Assembly: GCA_949130485.1 (NCBI GenBank)
Contig: OX422183.1
Location: forward strand, 20,057,934 to 20,121,933
DNA length: 64,000 bases
Reading direction: 5' to 3'
Source: Agelas oroides
Lineage: Eukaryota > Porifera > Demospongiae > Agelasida > Agelasidae
The first letter of the stretch is position 1. Every line of letters begins with the position of its first letter. Under the pieces are notes generated by a model. The model saw only the letters and a list, made by a program, of their open reading frames with translations. It made no database searches and was not told the origin of the DNA. This document shows, in pieces, positions 34,101 through 46,200 of this stretch. The translations under genes and the position numbers were made by a program.

Positions 34101-37100
34101 TTGGGGGTGGGGCTAGAGCTAGATAATTTTATCCTTGCATGTGTTACTGGTTACTAGCTGACACAGCTTTAACTTAGTGACTGATAATCTTGTTCAGCAT
34201 CTGTGAAGTTCTGCAAATGTCTCAAAGAAGACTTGTCATAATCTGAAGAGCAGGCTCATTGATATATACACTGAAGAAAGCATCATACACTTGTATACAT
34301 CATCTCCAGGGTGCAGAAAAGAATGTGTGCACTGGACTGGAATGTGAATGGAATATAAATGTATACAGTTGCAGCAAACTCAATTATCTCTCACAGTGAG
34401 ATAATAGCCCTATAGAGACATAGCAGGTAGCTCATATTAGATTGAACAATGCCAGCTACATGAGCTAGCTATAACTATGTACATATTCCATTCCATATTC
34501 CAGTCCAGCAATTAGAGACATCCAGCAGAAAATGTAACTCTTCATGAAGGTGGGTGGTTTGCAACACCAACTATTGATCCAATGTAGCGCAATAACAACA
34601 ATGAAGCTTCTCAGTTGCCACTAATCTAATGCATGAAATTCAACCCTTGGAACTTAGCACATCCTCACTCACTTGCATTGTACTAGAAAGCCAGACTAGT
34701 CCCCCCCCCGCCCAAAACTATTTATAATCCTGACTATAGGCTTGGTGTTTAATGTTCAAGCTAGTCACTCATTCCTTCAGGTCCCCCCTCTGTTCCCACC
34801 CTCTCCTGTGATGACCTCTCTGGAGATGTCAGTGGAGCTGTGAATGTCACTGTGAGCTGGACACTGAGTGGTGGAGACAGTGCTGATTTCTACCTCATCA
34901 GCATTACCACCAATGCTCCCCAGACCCCATATGGTGGACTTCTGAACATCACCACTGGCAGTGTCACACAACATGAACTGACTGGTTTCATGGCAGACTA
35001 TGAGTACAACATTACAGTACGTGGTGTCAACTGTGGGAGTCAGGAGGGGAGGGAGAGTGAGCCCCTGACAATTACTCCTCAAGGTATACTTGAATCCTTT
35101 GGCAAGTGTACTTATCATCCAGCTTTGGCTGTGTGTTATCAGTTGGCACAATTCATTTTGAAGATAGGTTTTGTTACTAGCAAAAAGGAGAAGGTGACCA
35201 GGTTTAGGCCATTAGCAGTTTCAGAGCTGCGAGGTTACCCGGGCAGGCGATACATGCGGCAGAGCTGCTACGAGTTTCCATAAGCAATAACCACAATTGA
35301 CCAGAATTTTACCCGGACAATGCCTGGGCTTGCCAGGGCCTGGAACTGCCAGTGGTTTAGGCACTGCATGGGTACAGTATACCTGAATTATTTAACATTG
35401 CAGCAGTCTTCATGTATGGCCAGAGTGTGTGCACGGAATGCTGTGATGTTTATACACGTATTACTCATACAAATGTGGCAAACAGTGACACTATCTTCAA
35501 GACTTATATAAACTGACAAGTTTGGTGCTATAGTGGTTCAGGGCATGCTTCTCTTTCAAACTGGATCACAAATGTTTTTTAGCCTGTACCACTGTCAGTA
35601 TGTGTTTTGTCTCGAAAATGACAGACCGTCCAAGTTCAACATCTCCGAGGATGTTATACAACTATGCAGTAAATTACTTAGAGCAACTACAGTAGAGTGC
35701 TCCCAATGGTTTTGGAGAGCTTCAGACCCATGATGAGCTTGTGGGTATAGCCAATGGTGATTTGAATTTTTGCATCTTGTAAACACAAACTTGCTTGTTG
35801 AATGAAGGAGCATTGACACTCACTTCCAGTTTGTCCTCTTGTCTTTGAAGTCTACACCACACCTCAAAGATGCTTCCAGTAACCCAGAGCTTATAGTGCT
35901 CTATAAAAGGCGTTATCTCAAGGAAGAACCAGACTTACTGCGCAAAGATAGCAAGACACACCTCTACTTATATTACACTCACACATGCATACATATTAAT
36001 TCCTTGCAAAGAATCTTCGTACAATGTGGCTCCGTAGCAGTGATATAATACTGGAATGTCCTCACTATAAATTGTCAACATACATGGAACGTAAATGTAT
36101 ACATACATAACATCTAGCTAATTGGCCACTAACTGAGTAAACAATGATATCAGCATAGGAGCCTGAGTGAGTTGAATGGTGGTCTTCTCCCACTTACTAC
36201 TGTGATCTTAATGCAAAGTGATTTTTCACCCAGCTCTTCTAAGCTGATTGACCTATAAATTTGTTCATTCATGAAGCCAGTATTGGATAAATATAGTTGT
36301 GAGTGACTATCAGGAAGAGTAGCTGGAGCTACCATTTAAGGGCTAGCGGTTGTGCAGACAACCCAGATCATTCTTTATTAGAATACAGAGGACAGCAGAG
36401 ATTCTCCAATCAACGTCGTAGTTTGCATGTGTAACTTCAGTGGCAGTCATGGTCCAGACTTGATAGTATGTAGCTGCTCTGGGGGGATAAGTGGCTATGT
36501 GGCAAGTATTGTCCGCATTACAAACTGATGCATTAACTGCAGGCTCATGTAAGGAATTGTGCATGGTGCAGCTTAGGTTACAAAACAAAAAACAGTTGCT
36601 AAAGTCTGTGTACTGTGCCAAGCTATGAATTAGCAGTGTGCTACTCATTCCCCAATTATGAAGCACCTCCATTGTATTACTTATGCTTTGTTGGACATAC
36701 TTACAGTATCACACAAATCAAAAAGGTAATTTCAAAACTCACAACAGGCATAGGAAAGAGAAAATTGACAGCCATTAGGAATCGAAGCCATCAGTGCTCT
36801 ATCTCTGAGCTATATATGGCAGTACAGGTGGTGTAAGGACTGATCTATGGGATTGTGAGGACTTATGGTTGTCTGGTGGGTTGTAGCTCAGTGGCAGAGT
36901 ACTGGGTTTGATTTCCGGCAGCTGCCAAGCTCTTCACTTCCCTCTATTTTTGGCCCATTTCCAGGTTGTCCAGTGTATATGAGGCATAAATAGAGGAAAG
37001 ATAAAAATGTAGAGCATTGGTAGAGCACTGGCAGCTCAAGCTGGCTTGATTCCCAGTGGCTGGTGACTTCTTAGTTCCCCTAAATTTGTGATTAGTGTTG

Positions 37101-40100
37101 TAAATTTGCTAATCCTACTAAATTTCACTTTGGCTAACCTGTAAACAAAGTTGTGATCTTCTTTGTGATGCTTTGTTTTCTTCCGTGTTTAGCTGGTAAT
37201 GCAAACTTATTTTATCTTATATATCATGTAGTTCCTAAAGCTCCTGTCAACTGTACTAGTACTGCCATCTATAGAGAGCCTTCAGGGCTACTACTATCCA
37301 TTGACAACACCTGGAATACAGTACCTGTAAGTTGTCATAAGTTGTCGCTGTAATATGTTAATATATGACTTACACAGTATGTTGTTGTAGTATCCAGCTA
37401 CTTTGACATTGGCATTACAGAGTGTGTGGAAAGATTTTGCCAGGAGGTTACTAAAAGGAAATCCTGGGAGATGAGAGTAGTAGTCAATCATGCGTAAAAG
37501 TGCTTGATGTTCTAAGCCTACAAAAAAGTCTGCTAACCTCGTTTCCATTTTCCACAGTTTAGGAATGAGGCTACTACTTTCACAGTCAGGAATGTAGTAA
37601 TGCGTAGAATTTAATGGACGAATGTTGTTCATCTAGCCCTCCTGACTTAGCACATGCGTAAGAGAAATTTTGCAAGTGTGGTGATTGCTAGAACAAATTC
37701 TTTTCTGAATGATGTAGAATGAATACTGGACTCGCAAATGAATATTTTAAGCACTCCTTATACCCCTATGTACAAGTACCTCTTTCTGTGTACAAGTGTC
37801 AGAAATATTATACATAAATTACCCTAGAATGCAAAACAGACTGTTTCTCAAAAATCAAAAAGACTTATTCCAAATTTAAAAAGCTTCTGTCAGTCCCTCA
37901 GGTAGGTCCAGAAGTATCAGCCTACAGCACCATTCAGCAGGGAGTTTTTGTGACATTGAATTTACAAGATTGACAACACATGCATGACTGCTTGTATGAG
38001 ATTACTCTCCAGTTGTTGTTGTATGCATTCATGGAGTGCTCCTTTGCTTATTCTATAGCTGCAATCATGCAAGTGCATGTAGCCACCAGGAGTTGTTAAA
38101 ATTCTGGTCTGCTGACTACACCCATTAATTACATACCTGGGAGTGCTTGTACTGTGTAAAGAAAAGACACCTCATCACTTTGCATCAGCTATATTGTTTC
38201 CATAGTAACATAGTTTTTGTTAAGAAAATCTGAGATATATGACTTCCCACCTGACTCAACTTTTCTCCCTCTAGAACCCAGTGGACCCAGACCCAAAGGA
38301 TGCATGTCCAGGTGCAAGTGGGAATGTCACACAGTACAAGATCAGTTTCCAGACAGGGTCTTTTGTGGCTACTGAGAATGTGAACATTACCAGGTGTACA
38401 GCTTGGTGGTGTAGTCACACCTTCGAGCCACCCTCAAATCCTCCCTCAAGCTATGACAGTGTGTCAGTGGCTGCTGAGAATGTGGTGGGAGTGGGAGTTG
38501 TAGGAACGTGTACAACAAAAATGATCAGTGAGTTGCTAGTCTTACAATTGACTACAATGCACTAGTAAACCATTTTGCAGTGGTAAAAAAATTGTTGAGT
38601 TAGTTTTTCAAAGTTCTCATCACCTCATCATTAATTTTGTGTGACCTTTCTAAATTGCTTGGATAGTATTATACTTGATAGTAACTGTTGATACTTGGTC
38701 ATGCAGGTACAACTAACAATATTCTAAGAGTTGCAGTTGCAAATGTGAGTTCTCCTGGTGATGCACAACTGCAGTGCACATTCCTGTCTGGGTTCATGGG
38801 CACTGCTCGCTGTATAGTCCAGTATGGGACTGACCCAACCTACATGAACCTGCCATACTCTGCTGAGTCCACTGAGACTGGTACAGCAGGGGACACTGTC
38901 AGTGTGGTACTGAGGGAGCAACTGAACTCCTCAACTGTGTACTACTACACTGTGACTGCAATTAGTGGAGATGCTACTGTGAGAACACTGGGGAACTTCA
39001 CAACACCACAGTACAGTAAGCAGCTACACCAATAGTGAAGTTAAATTGACTAGATTCTTATGTAATTAATCACCAAGTACAGGTGGGAGTGGCCCAGGAA
39101 TGAGATGAAACAATGCTGCATCATGTTGAACTGACATTGATGCTTCATGTTTACGTTTCTTCCCAACAGACTGTCCTCTGAGTGAACTACAGACAACAGG
39201 ACCCCCTCCAGATGACAATTATCCCCAATGCCAACAAAACCAGGACACTGTGACCACCATTACCATACCCAATGGTGTTGTCAATGTGACCTGCTACAGT
39301 GGGAGGCAGTTTGTGTCTGTGGCCTCCCATGTGTGTGATGAGGGCTACCAGCCTAATGCAACCTCCAGTGTACGAGTGTGCAGGGACAATGGACTGTGGT
39401 CTGGAACTACCATAGTCTGTGGTGAGTGGTTGACATTGTTAGCTTAACTTTGTATCCAGAATTTTTTAAGGCTGTATGGTGTACTTATGGGAGTGTCTCC
39501 TCTTTTACTGGCATACACAATGATCACATCTGCACTTTGTGTACTGTAGGCTACCTCCAACCTGTTTGTGTGGTTATCAGATGATTAAGGTCTCCGTGTA
39601 TTATTTATTTGCCTACCAGAGGATTCTTGTCATCAGAGCATTGGTTGACTCTATATAGGTAGGGATGGTATGGACCTCAATACGTAGGCAAACACCATAA
39701 ACTTAATTTGCACCCAGTCTTGGTATATGGGGTCACTGTGATGTCATCAGTGTACTAGATAAAATGGTAACCATACCACAGATCGAATGCTCATTGCTTG
39801 TGTTGTTGTCAATGTGTGAGTTGGGAAATCAGGAATCTGCAAGACAACATCCAGGAGGACACGCAGAGCTACCAGTGTCATCATGGTGCACATGCAAAGC
39901 TTTCCTTCCCATGGCCACAAGACAAAATGCTGTATGAAGGCCTTCAGGAAAGAAATTTCAGTTACATGTAACTCTATAGTGTAAAAAGATGTATGGATGA
40001 GAGGAGCTTTGTATATTCAATTTATATCATTCCAACCTTGTTTGCATACTTTTCAATATGCCATCTCTTCATTTTTATTATTATTGTCCACAAGGGGGCT

Positions 40101-40500
40101 GTTATTGTGTCCTATTGTTGTATAGTTCTTACATCAGCCACTAATTTTTTTTAATGTTATTTGTATTCCTGCAGATAGTGAACTGACCACCCCCAGCACG
40201 GCTGATACTATCAGCACAGGTGCTGCTGTGGGCATTACAGCAGTGGTTGCTACATTCATTGCTCTTTTCATTGGTGTCCTGGTTGGAGCTCTCCTCTTCT
40301 ACTGCATCAGCAAGCACCGAGCCCAGAACTCCAAACCTAAACCATCTTTCCACCAACAGCACCAGGCAGCAATATTACCTCAGCAGCGAGCTGGTCCGGA
40401 GTATGAGGAGGTGGTTGAACTGAAAGAGAACACGGCCTATGGTCCAGTACAGAGTATTGAACTGAAGGCATGTGAAGCTTATGTGCCTGTGCAGCACTGA
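31026..40500 (+). CDS. Receptor gene D: intact Ig-FN3-FN3-FN3-Sushi-TM receptor
   Basis: Nine exons: 31026-31050, 31130-31168, 33568-33903, 34781-35083, 37232-37326, 38275-38527, 38707-39015, 39170-39421, 40175-40500. They sum to 1938 nt, exactly 646 codons with stop. Domains: signal peptide 1-21, type-2 Ig 22-133, FN3 134-234, FN3 235-350, FN3-like 351-453, Sushi 454-537, stalk 538-553, transmembrane about 554-582, tail 583-645. Tail tyrosines: Y614 (YEEV), Y626 (TAYGPV, ITSM-like), Y640 (YVPV). Y614 and Y626 are 12 apart, the YxxV-x8-YxxV spacing of an ITAM. It is the only copy complete and unbroken in the window. A surface recognition receptor with tyrosine signalling is the inferred role. 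Confidence 0.85.
31579..32101. mobile_element. TTAA-flanked element, internally deleted copy
   Basis: Right end GATTGTCCTACCTTAA and much of the interior match the element at 50499-51404. The left end TTAAGGTACCAG is degenerate. It lies in intron 2 of gene D. Confidence 0.6.
33568..33903 (+). CDS. Gene D exon 3: type-2 Ig-like domain
   Basis: 112 codons, phase 1-1. CPGQQVSYSCSF, IWTGSAFNG and GSVVICRDPNQ give the Ig Cys-Trp-Cys pattern. It shares no clear stretch with the type-1 Ig of A, B, E and F beyond this frame; pseudogene C has the only related exon. Extra cysteines (GMCPT, LGCGIF) suggest a further disulfide. Confidence 0.8.
34781..35083 (+). CDS. Gene D exon 4: first FN3 domain
   Basis: 101 codons; VSWTLSGGDS, YEYNITVRGVNCG and SEPLTITPQG. 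Nucleotide identity with the A and E exons is very high by eye. Confidence 0.85.
36785..37065. repeat. tRNA-like fragments
   Basis: Plus strand 36884-36894 reads TAGCTCAGTGG (A box) and 36905-36916 GGTTTGATTTCC (B box), too close for a whole tRNA. A similar pair is on the minus strand at about 36785-36820 (TAGCTCAGAGATAGAGC, GCTTCGATTCC) and another on plus at 37019-37060. They look like decayed tRNA-derived repeats in intron 4 of D, not functional tRNAs. Confidence 0.45.
37232..37326 (+). CDS. Gene D exon 5: N-terminal half of second FN3
   Basis: 95 nt; VPKAPVNCTSTAIYREPS then LLLSIDNTWNTVP, phase 1 in and phase 0 out. Confidence 0.8.
38275..38527 (+). CDS. Gene D exon 6: C-terminal half of second FN3
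   Basis: 253 nt, starting NPVDPDPKDACPGASGNVTQ, two linker types combined: the NPVDP of A and the extra acidic residues of B. Ends AAENVVGVGVVGTCTT. Confidence 0.8.
38707..39015 (+). CDS. Gene D exon 7: third FN3-like domain
   Basis: 103 codons, intact: LQCTFLSGFMGTARCIVQYG, then SAESTETGTAGDTVSVVL and TVYYYTVTAISGD. The YYYTV segment and beta-strand spacing suggest an FN3 fold; an Ig-like fold cannot be excluded. Confidence 0.75.
39170..39421 (+). CDS. Gene D exon 8: Sushi/CCP domain
   Basis: 84 codons with all expected cysteines: NVTCYSG, SHVCDEGYQP, VRVCRDNGLWSG, IVCG. Confidence 0.85.
40175..40500 (+). CDS. Gene D exon 9: TM helix and ITAM/ITSM-like tail
   Basis: DSELTTPSTADTISTG stalk, then a strong hydrophobic helix (VVATFIALFIGVLVGALLFY), CISKHR stop-transfer, and a 63-residue tail with GPEYEEV, NTAYGPV and CEAYVPV. 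Stop at 40498-40500. Confidence 0.85.
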
Positions 40501-42409
40501 TTGTCACTAAATGTAAGAATCAACCGCAACATCAACATTGCAAAGTTCTTACGTGTGAGTATAGCATAAATGTGCATATTGTCTTTATACATAGCTAGTT
40601 TAGTAGCAAGAATTTTAGTTTTATATGTATAGTTTCACTTCATTTCTTATGATTTTAAATTTGTAACTGCTTCTTTTTCAATAGTATCCAAACATAGTCT
40701 CATCCCAGGCCCAATGTTTTAGATACATGGATGTAATGAAACCTGAGAAAACACATGTTTGCTAATCATCTCCGACTGTTGGAATGGTTTAAAGGTTCTC
40801 TTCTAGTTCAAAAGATACATATACTGCTTATAAGTATACTACTACAAAATCCATGGATTAACCTAAACAGGTGGCTAAATACTTACTATTGCATAATATT
40901 CAAGGTTACAGCATCCAGGAAAACCAAAACCAACTGAAAACTTTCTATAACCAGGATACAAACAGTAAATCTGAAAAGGTTGACACAAGTGACAAAGTGA
41001 GGAATGGTACAAAGTCAAATCCTCATTCCCTGTTTGGGAATTATAGGCCAGGAAGTTACTAGAAGACTCTGTAGGTGAATGTGCTTTTTTGTGCTTTGTG
41101 ACTAGCTCTATATGTGGAAATGGGAAGAGTAGAACAAATTAGTCCAAAACTGCAAATCCAATTGTGCAGTATAGGCCAATGGAGCATTTTCTGCTGATGT
41201 CACTTCTAGATTTCTTGCATTGCATGATGTACCTAGGTGATATCACAAGTTTGCATGATGCAGGAGACGTCTGCACCATGCAGTGACTACTTTCCCTTAG
41301 AATGTTTAGTAGAGCAACTTTTGCCACCACCCCCATTTCTCATTAACTGGCAATATGTACAAGCTAGCTAATGAAAATATCAAGCATGAGATCGATATAG
41401 TGTCCCAAGGGCAGTCTGAATAATCAGAATTGAAAACATGAACATATCAAGTAAATTGAACCTTATTAATCCTATATATGCCTCAAAGTATGTCATGGAT
41501 CCCTAAACTGCCCTATTTTAAATCTCAGATCCATGCATCCAACAAATGTATGATGGTGAGAGCAACACAGTTGCATGAAACTGTACAGATATAGGTTCAC
41601 AGTATTGAATGTGAATTGTAGAGCCCTGTTAGCTATGTAGGAGTCCACCCTACTACACCTATCCAAAGCTGCATCCTGTACCTGTCAATACGTACTCTTG
41701 ATTGGTGACTGAGCTCAGCAAGTCCATAGTAGTGGAGAGGCTTTTGAGCATTGTGACAAGTAATTAGTGAATTGCCTGCTCTCAGAGTCTAGAATGCAGG
41801 ATCAGTGCCACTCAGGTACCGAACAGCCACTGCATGACACACAGGTGCATTATTATACTAAAGGGAATAGGCCAGGGTATAAGGCTACTCTGACACTAAC
41901 ATTGACCCACTATACATTCAGTAATGAGGTGTGATTGTATGTAGCCTCATTCCCAGGCCACTATACCAAACAAACTAGGTATGAGGCTAGATTGTAGGGA
42001 AACTGAGGGTTGCTTGTGGCCTAGTGGTTAATGCACTGGACTGATGATCAAAGGTCCAAAGTTCCAGTCCCACTTGCAACAGAGATTCTGGGGGCACTCA
42101 GCCCCTGCCTCAAAAAGTAAAATCTTTACCTTTACATACCTCGGAGGGGATGTTAAGCCATCAGTCCAGTGAACCCCTTAAAACCTGAGTGCTAGCTATA
42201 TATTGGGATTTCCTTGCTAGTAGATGTCAACACTCATCCTAGCCTAAGCCACATGAACGCTTTTCATGGGTAGTAAAAGCATCAGTAAATTTATGCAGTC
42301 ATATATAATATTATACTGTTTTCATGCATAGCTATAAATTATAGTACAAGTCATGTGCAGCAACTGCAGAAAAGATAGCGTGATGCCCGGTGGCACAACC
42401 ACTCCATTA
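40501..42409. other. 3' flank of D, paralogous repeat block
   Basis: About 40560-41990 is paralogous to the 3' flanks of C and E. No gene; a tRNA-derived SINE lies at 42006-42215. Confidence 0.6.
42006..42215 (+). mobile_element. tRNA-derived SINE
   Basis: A box TGGCCTAGTGG (42017-42027), B box GTTCCAGTCC (42061-42070), the right distance for a tRNA head, then a tRNA-unrelated body with GGGGATGTTAAGCC, common in tRNA-derived SINEs. The 3' end is not sharply defined. Confidence 0.6.
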
Positions 42410-42587
42410 GCAACCACTGATCACAGAGCTCCAAGCCTAAGCAAACAGCGGCAAGTAGGTTCAGTATATGAGGAGGTATCTGCAGAGAAGAAGGTTGAAC
42501 TGAGAGAGAATGTGGCCTACAGGCAAGTGCAGAGCATTGAACTGAGAACAAATCATTAAGCCTATGAGCATGTGCATGCAGCACTGA
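42410..42587 (+). pseudogene. Orphan receptor tail exon
   Basis: Matches the cytoplasmic part of exon 9 of gene A: SVYEEVSAEKKVELREN, VAYRQV, SIELRTN. The transmembrane part and acceptor are missing and TAA at 42557-42559 cuts off the third motif. The 3' flank continues as in the A-B interval, so it is the 3' remnant of a deleted unit upstream of E. Confidence 0.85.
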
Positions 42588-43089
42588 TTCGTTTTTAATT
42601 GTAAGGCATTTATTATCAATTGTCACATGGTCACTCTGAAGTTGTAGCTAATTTAGTTACAAGAGTTTATACTTTCAGTCTGTTTACATCTTGTCAAGTT
42701 TGTATTCACCATGAGCTACTTCACCTAATCTACGGTGTTCAACATGGTTGTTTTGAGGATTTTAGTTTGTGACAATCATAATTCTCCAAGGAATAGTCAC
42801 TGTATAGGACGAGAGTAAACAAATAATCTCCAGCCATTAGTTGGAGTCACGTAACAAAACAAAGGTTTGGGAACAAAACCTTGACTACATAGGAATCACT
42901 GAATGCAGTAAACAAGTACCATGGGTATTATAAGCTTTGTTGTTGTTGTTGTAAATGTGTGTTTATGTCAATACTAATGTAAGCAGAAAACTCATTTCTA
43001 TGTATTTTTCTGCTCTGAAACTGTCGACTTCGCTATTTTATGTGAGGAGATTTAGGCACGTGAAGGCAAGTGATCAGATCTCTACTAGG
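42588..43089. other. 5' flank of E, paralogue of the A-B intergenic region
   Basis: Matches 10035-10974 in order but lacks the MITE; reads straight through the TA target. Confidence 0.75.
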
Positions 43090-43236
43090 ATGAGACTGCT
43101 GGTGTCTGGTAAATATTTTAGTCTACATACTGCTTAAATAGTGGCTGTTTAAGATCAACTGCCCCAGGCGCATTATTTTGGGTGAATATTTCCACAGCTG
43201 CTGTTTTATTCTCCTTCACTGTTCTACAGTGTGCAG
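43090..43236 (+). CDS. Gene E leader exons 1 and 2 (class 1)
   Basis: MRLLVS plus AAVLFSFTVLQCA; both splice sites intact (gtaaat and gtgaga). Confidence 0.8.
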
Positions 43237-46200
43237 GTGAGATAACCATCATGTGTACAGTGCTACAGTGAGTTATAACTTTTCTTCCAGGTTTCTATAG
43301 ACAGTGTAGTGCAGTGAAGTGGGCTATGTATAGGAGAAGTAGCTAACTGGGATGGCTACCTGACTCGGTATGAGGCAGTATAGCTACTTGGAACAATAGG
43401 CACCAGACAGAATGAGTGCTTGTAATTGTGGGATGCTTCCAATCATGAATGCATGCAAAATATGGTAGTGTACAGTTGTTCGTTGCACTTTACAGTAGTG
43501 TTGTGCTGTCCTCATGCAATAATCTTTGAGTATGAGGGCATGTCCATGTGTTGTCATTGCAGAAGACTGTGGATGAATGGTAAGAATGAAGTAACATGTT
43601 CCACATAATTCATAAACCGTCTTTGCGTAGTGTTGCAAACGTAACATCCTCTGGCCCATCCAAGATAGAGAATGGCCCTGGGACTGTTAATTGTTAGCAT
43701 ACACATGTGAAACTCTAGTGTGATATATTATGGGTGGATCTTCATGCAAGCTCTCAGATTAGTCATTGTAGTCTGGTTCCTTCCCTAGGCCAGCAGTAAG
43801 TGGAAAACGTTCAGGGGAAGAAGCTGAGAAAATAGCTAAATTCTGCAACTGTTCACAAAGCACTAAGTGGTTTATAAAGACACAACATGGCAATAGTGCT
43901 TTGTGTTTCAAAAGTGCTAAAGTGGTTTACAAAGCAGTTTAGAACAGCTGTGTAAACATACCAGGTTTTAAAGGTGCTTTATGTAAACGGTATAGTAGCC
44001 GGTTTTATAGGGTGTGGTAACAGACAACAAAATGGTATTGTGGTCCAGGTCAGAGCATAATCAAGTAACACTGAGAACATTTGGCATACCGTATGTTAGG
44101 ATGGCACAAGTAAAAGGGAAATACATCTGTGATCCAAAGTACGTATGACCATAGTCTCGTCCCCAGACACCCCTTCAACACTCCAAGAGGAGGAGGGTCT
44201 GGGAATGAGACTATAGTACGACCATGGAAGATAAAACTGCCATTGGCAACTTGATAAGCCCCTGGTAGCTAGCTAGTGCAGCAGGTCAGTCCTGTTTCTT
44301 TGACTGCCATTTTGTTTTCTCTGTGCACGTGAAATTTAAGTACAAGGCTCCTTGAAAAGCACTTTATCATGACTGGCACTTTCCATTTTGACATATACCC
44401 AATAGGCTTCCTTCACTTATAAGGTCTTCATTGAATTTTGGTGACACTTTACTCTCAGAATTGCCTAGTGTGTTGTGTGTCACCCATGCTTCCGTGTGCA
44501 AACACACATGCACGCAGGCACACTGGTAAAATGTACATTTTTCACCTGGAAACACTGGCCTGGCCTGGCCACTCGAATAGTGCTTGCTGGGTACCACTCA
44601 GCAATATCTCAGTCCAATGTGGATATTCAACAAAATTTTGTATAGCAATGTGGCTGAATCTAGCTATAGCTGTCTTTCTCTCCTTCCATTTCCTTGGTAC
44701 ACACTATGTACATATGTCTCCTATATTTTGTTTCAGGTCATGTTACTGGGCAGTTTACTGCACCTCCCCCCACCTGTCCTGGTGATACTTTCACCTTCAG
44801 ATGTACTGTTACTGGGGGCACGAGTGGATTCACCATCTGGAGAGTGAGCGGGAGCAGTGAGTGCCCAGTGCTACATAGATCAGCTTCCTTCTCTATTTGT
44901 GGACCACGCAATACCTTCACAGCTAGGCCCGGGACTGGTTTTGGAACAAATGGTCCTTCCTTCTCATCAACACTGAGTGGCACTGCAACCTCTTCACTGA
45001 ATGATATACTGGTTGAGTGCTTTGGACCAAATAACAACGTAAATCCAGAGAACAGGGTTGATGGCAGTACCCTCCAGATATTAGGTCAGTGAAGTTCAAT
45101 TTGCTACATGCTTTTTGTGATACCATTAGTGTGTGGTATCCTTGATGTTTTCTTGCAGTGTTGATATCCATTTTAGCATTTAGAATGAGAGAAACTCCCT
45201 CAAACTAATCAGCATGGATTCTTTCCTAATGGAGAAAAAATTTCTGTCATTCCCAATTTGACAGTGGCTACTGTGTGAGACTGAATCACTCAGTACCACC
45301 TGTGCAGTAGCTACATATAGAGGAGTGTGAAAGCGGGTTGCTGTTGTTGTTGCTGAGTTCAATTCCTAGTGATAGCTGGCTTCTCTAATTTCACCATATA
45401 ACATCAACCATACATCTTTATTGCACTGTACTTTGTTTATGATGACTACTAATGAATACATGCACTGATAGACATGGATTCTACCTCAAAGGCACCAATT
45501 AAAGCGATTCACACTTTACAGATGGACATCAAACAATGTCCCTGGAACTGCATGTTTCAAGAAAGTTCCACTTTTGAACTGATTGGCGTGGTTAGATGCC
45601 AACTCTGATTGTCAAGTCAGTTTCATTTGTAGTTGTATGTTTCACTGCCAACTAAAAGTCTGCTGAAGCAGCATGCACAGGCAATCCTGGTTGTTGCTTA
45701 GACTCTAACGAAAGTGTAGCTGCATTCATGTTAGCTGTTAGCAGTTTGATCACACTCAGTGTCCTTGATTTTAGGTTGTCAGAGCAAAGTTTACCCCACC
45801 TCTCTCTTCAGACCCCCTGTCTCCACCTGTATAGAAGTAATAGCACAGTTTACTGTGGTATTTGGGATTAATAGCATGATTAATGCCCTAAATAGCATGA
45901 GGCAAAGCCGAATGCTATTTAGGGCATTACAAGTGCTATTAATCTCAAATTCCACAGTAAACTGTGTTAATACATAATAGCTAATAGTATAATACTGTAA
46001 ACTGTCCTATAATTTACAGGTAAACAATATCATTGTTTGCTATAAACTGTGCTATAATTTATAATTTGCAAGTAAACAAGGTCAGTGTACTTTTATGCAC
46101 ATTGACCAAGTTGCAATGTTTGCTCAGTAGACAGCCATCTGAGCATTCTGATTGGTTCATTTACTATGCTATTTCATAAACTGTGCTATTTCACGCAAGT

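Noticed and set aside
36873..36925. Functional tRNA gene
   Set aside because: A and B box words are only about 10 nt apart and no anticodon arm or acceptor stem fits.
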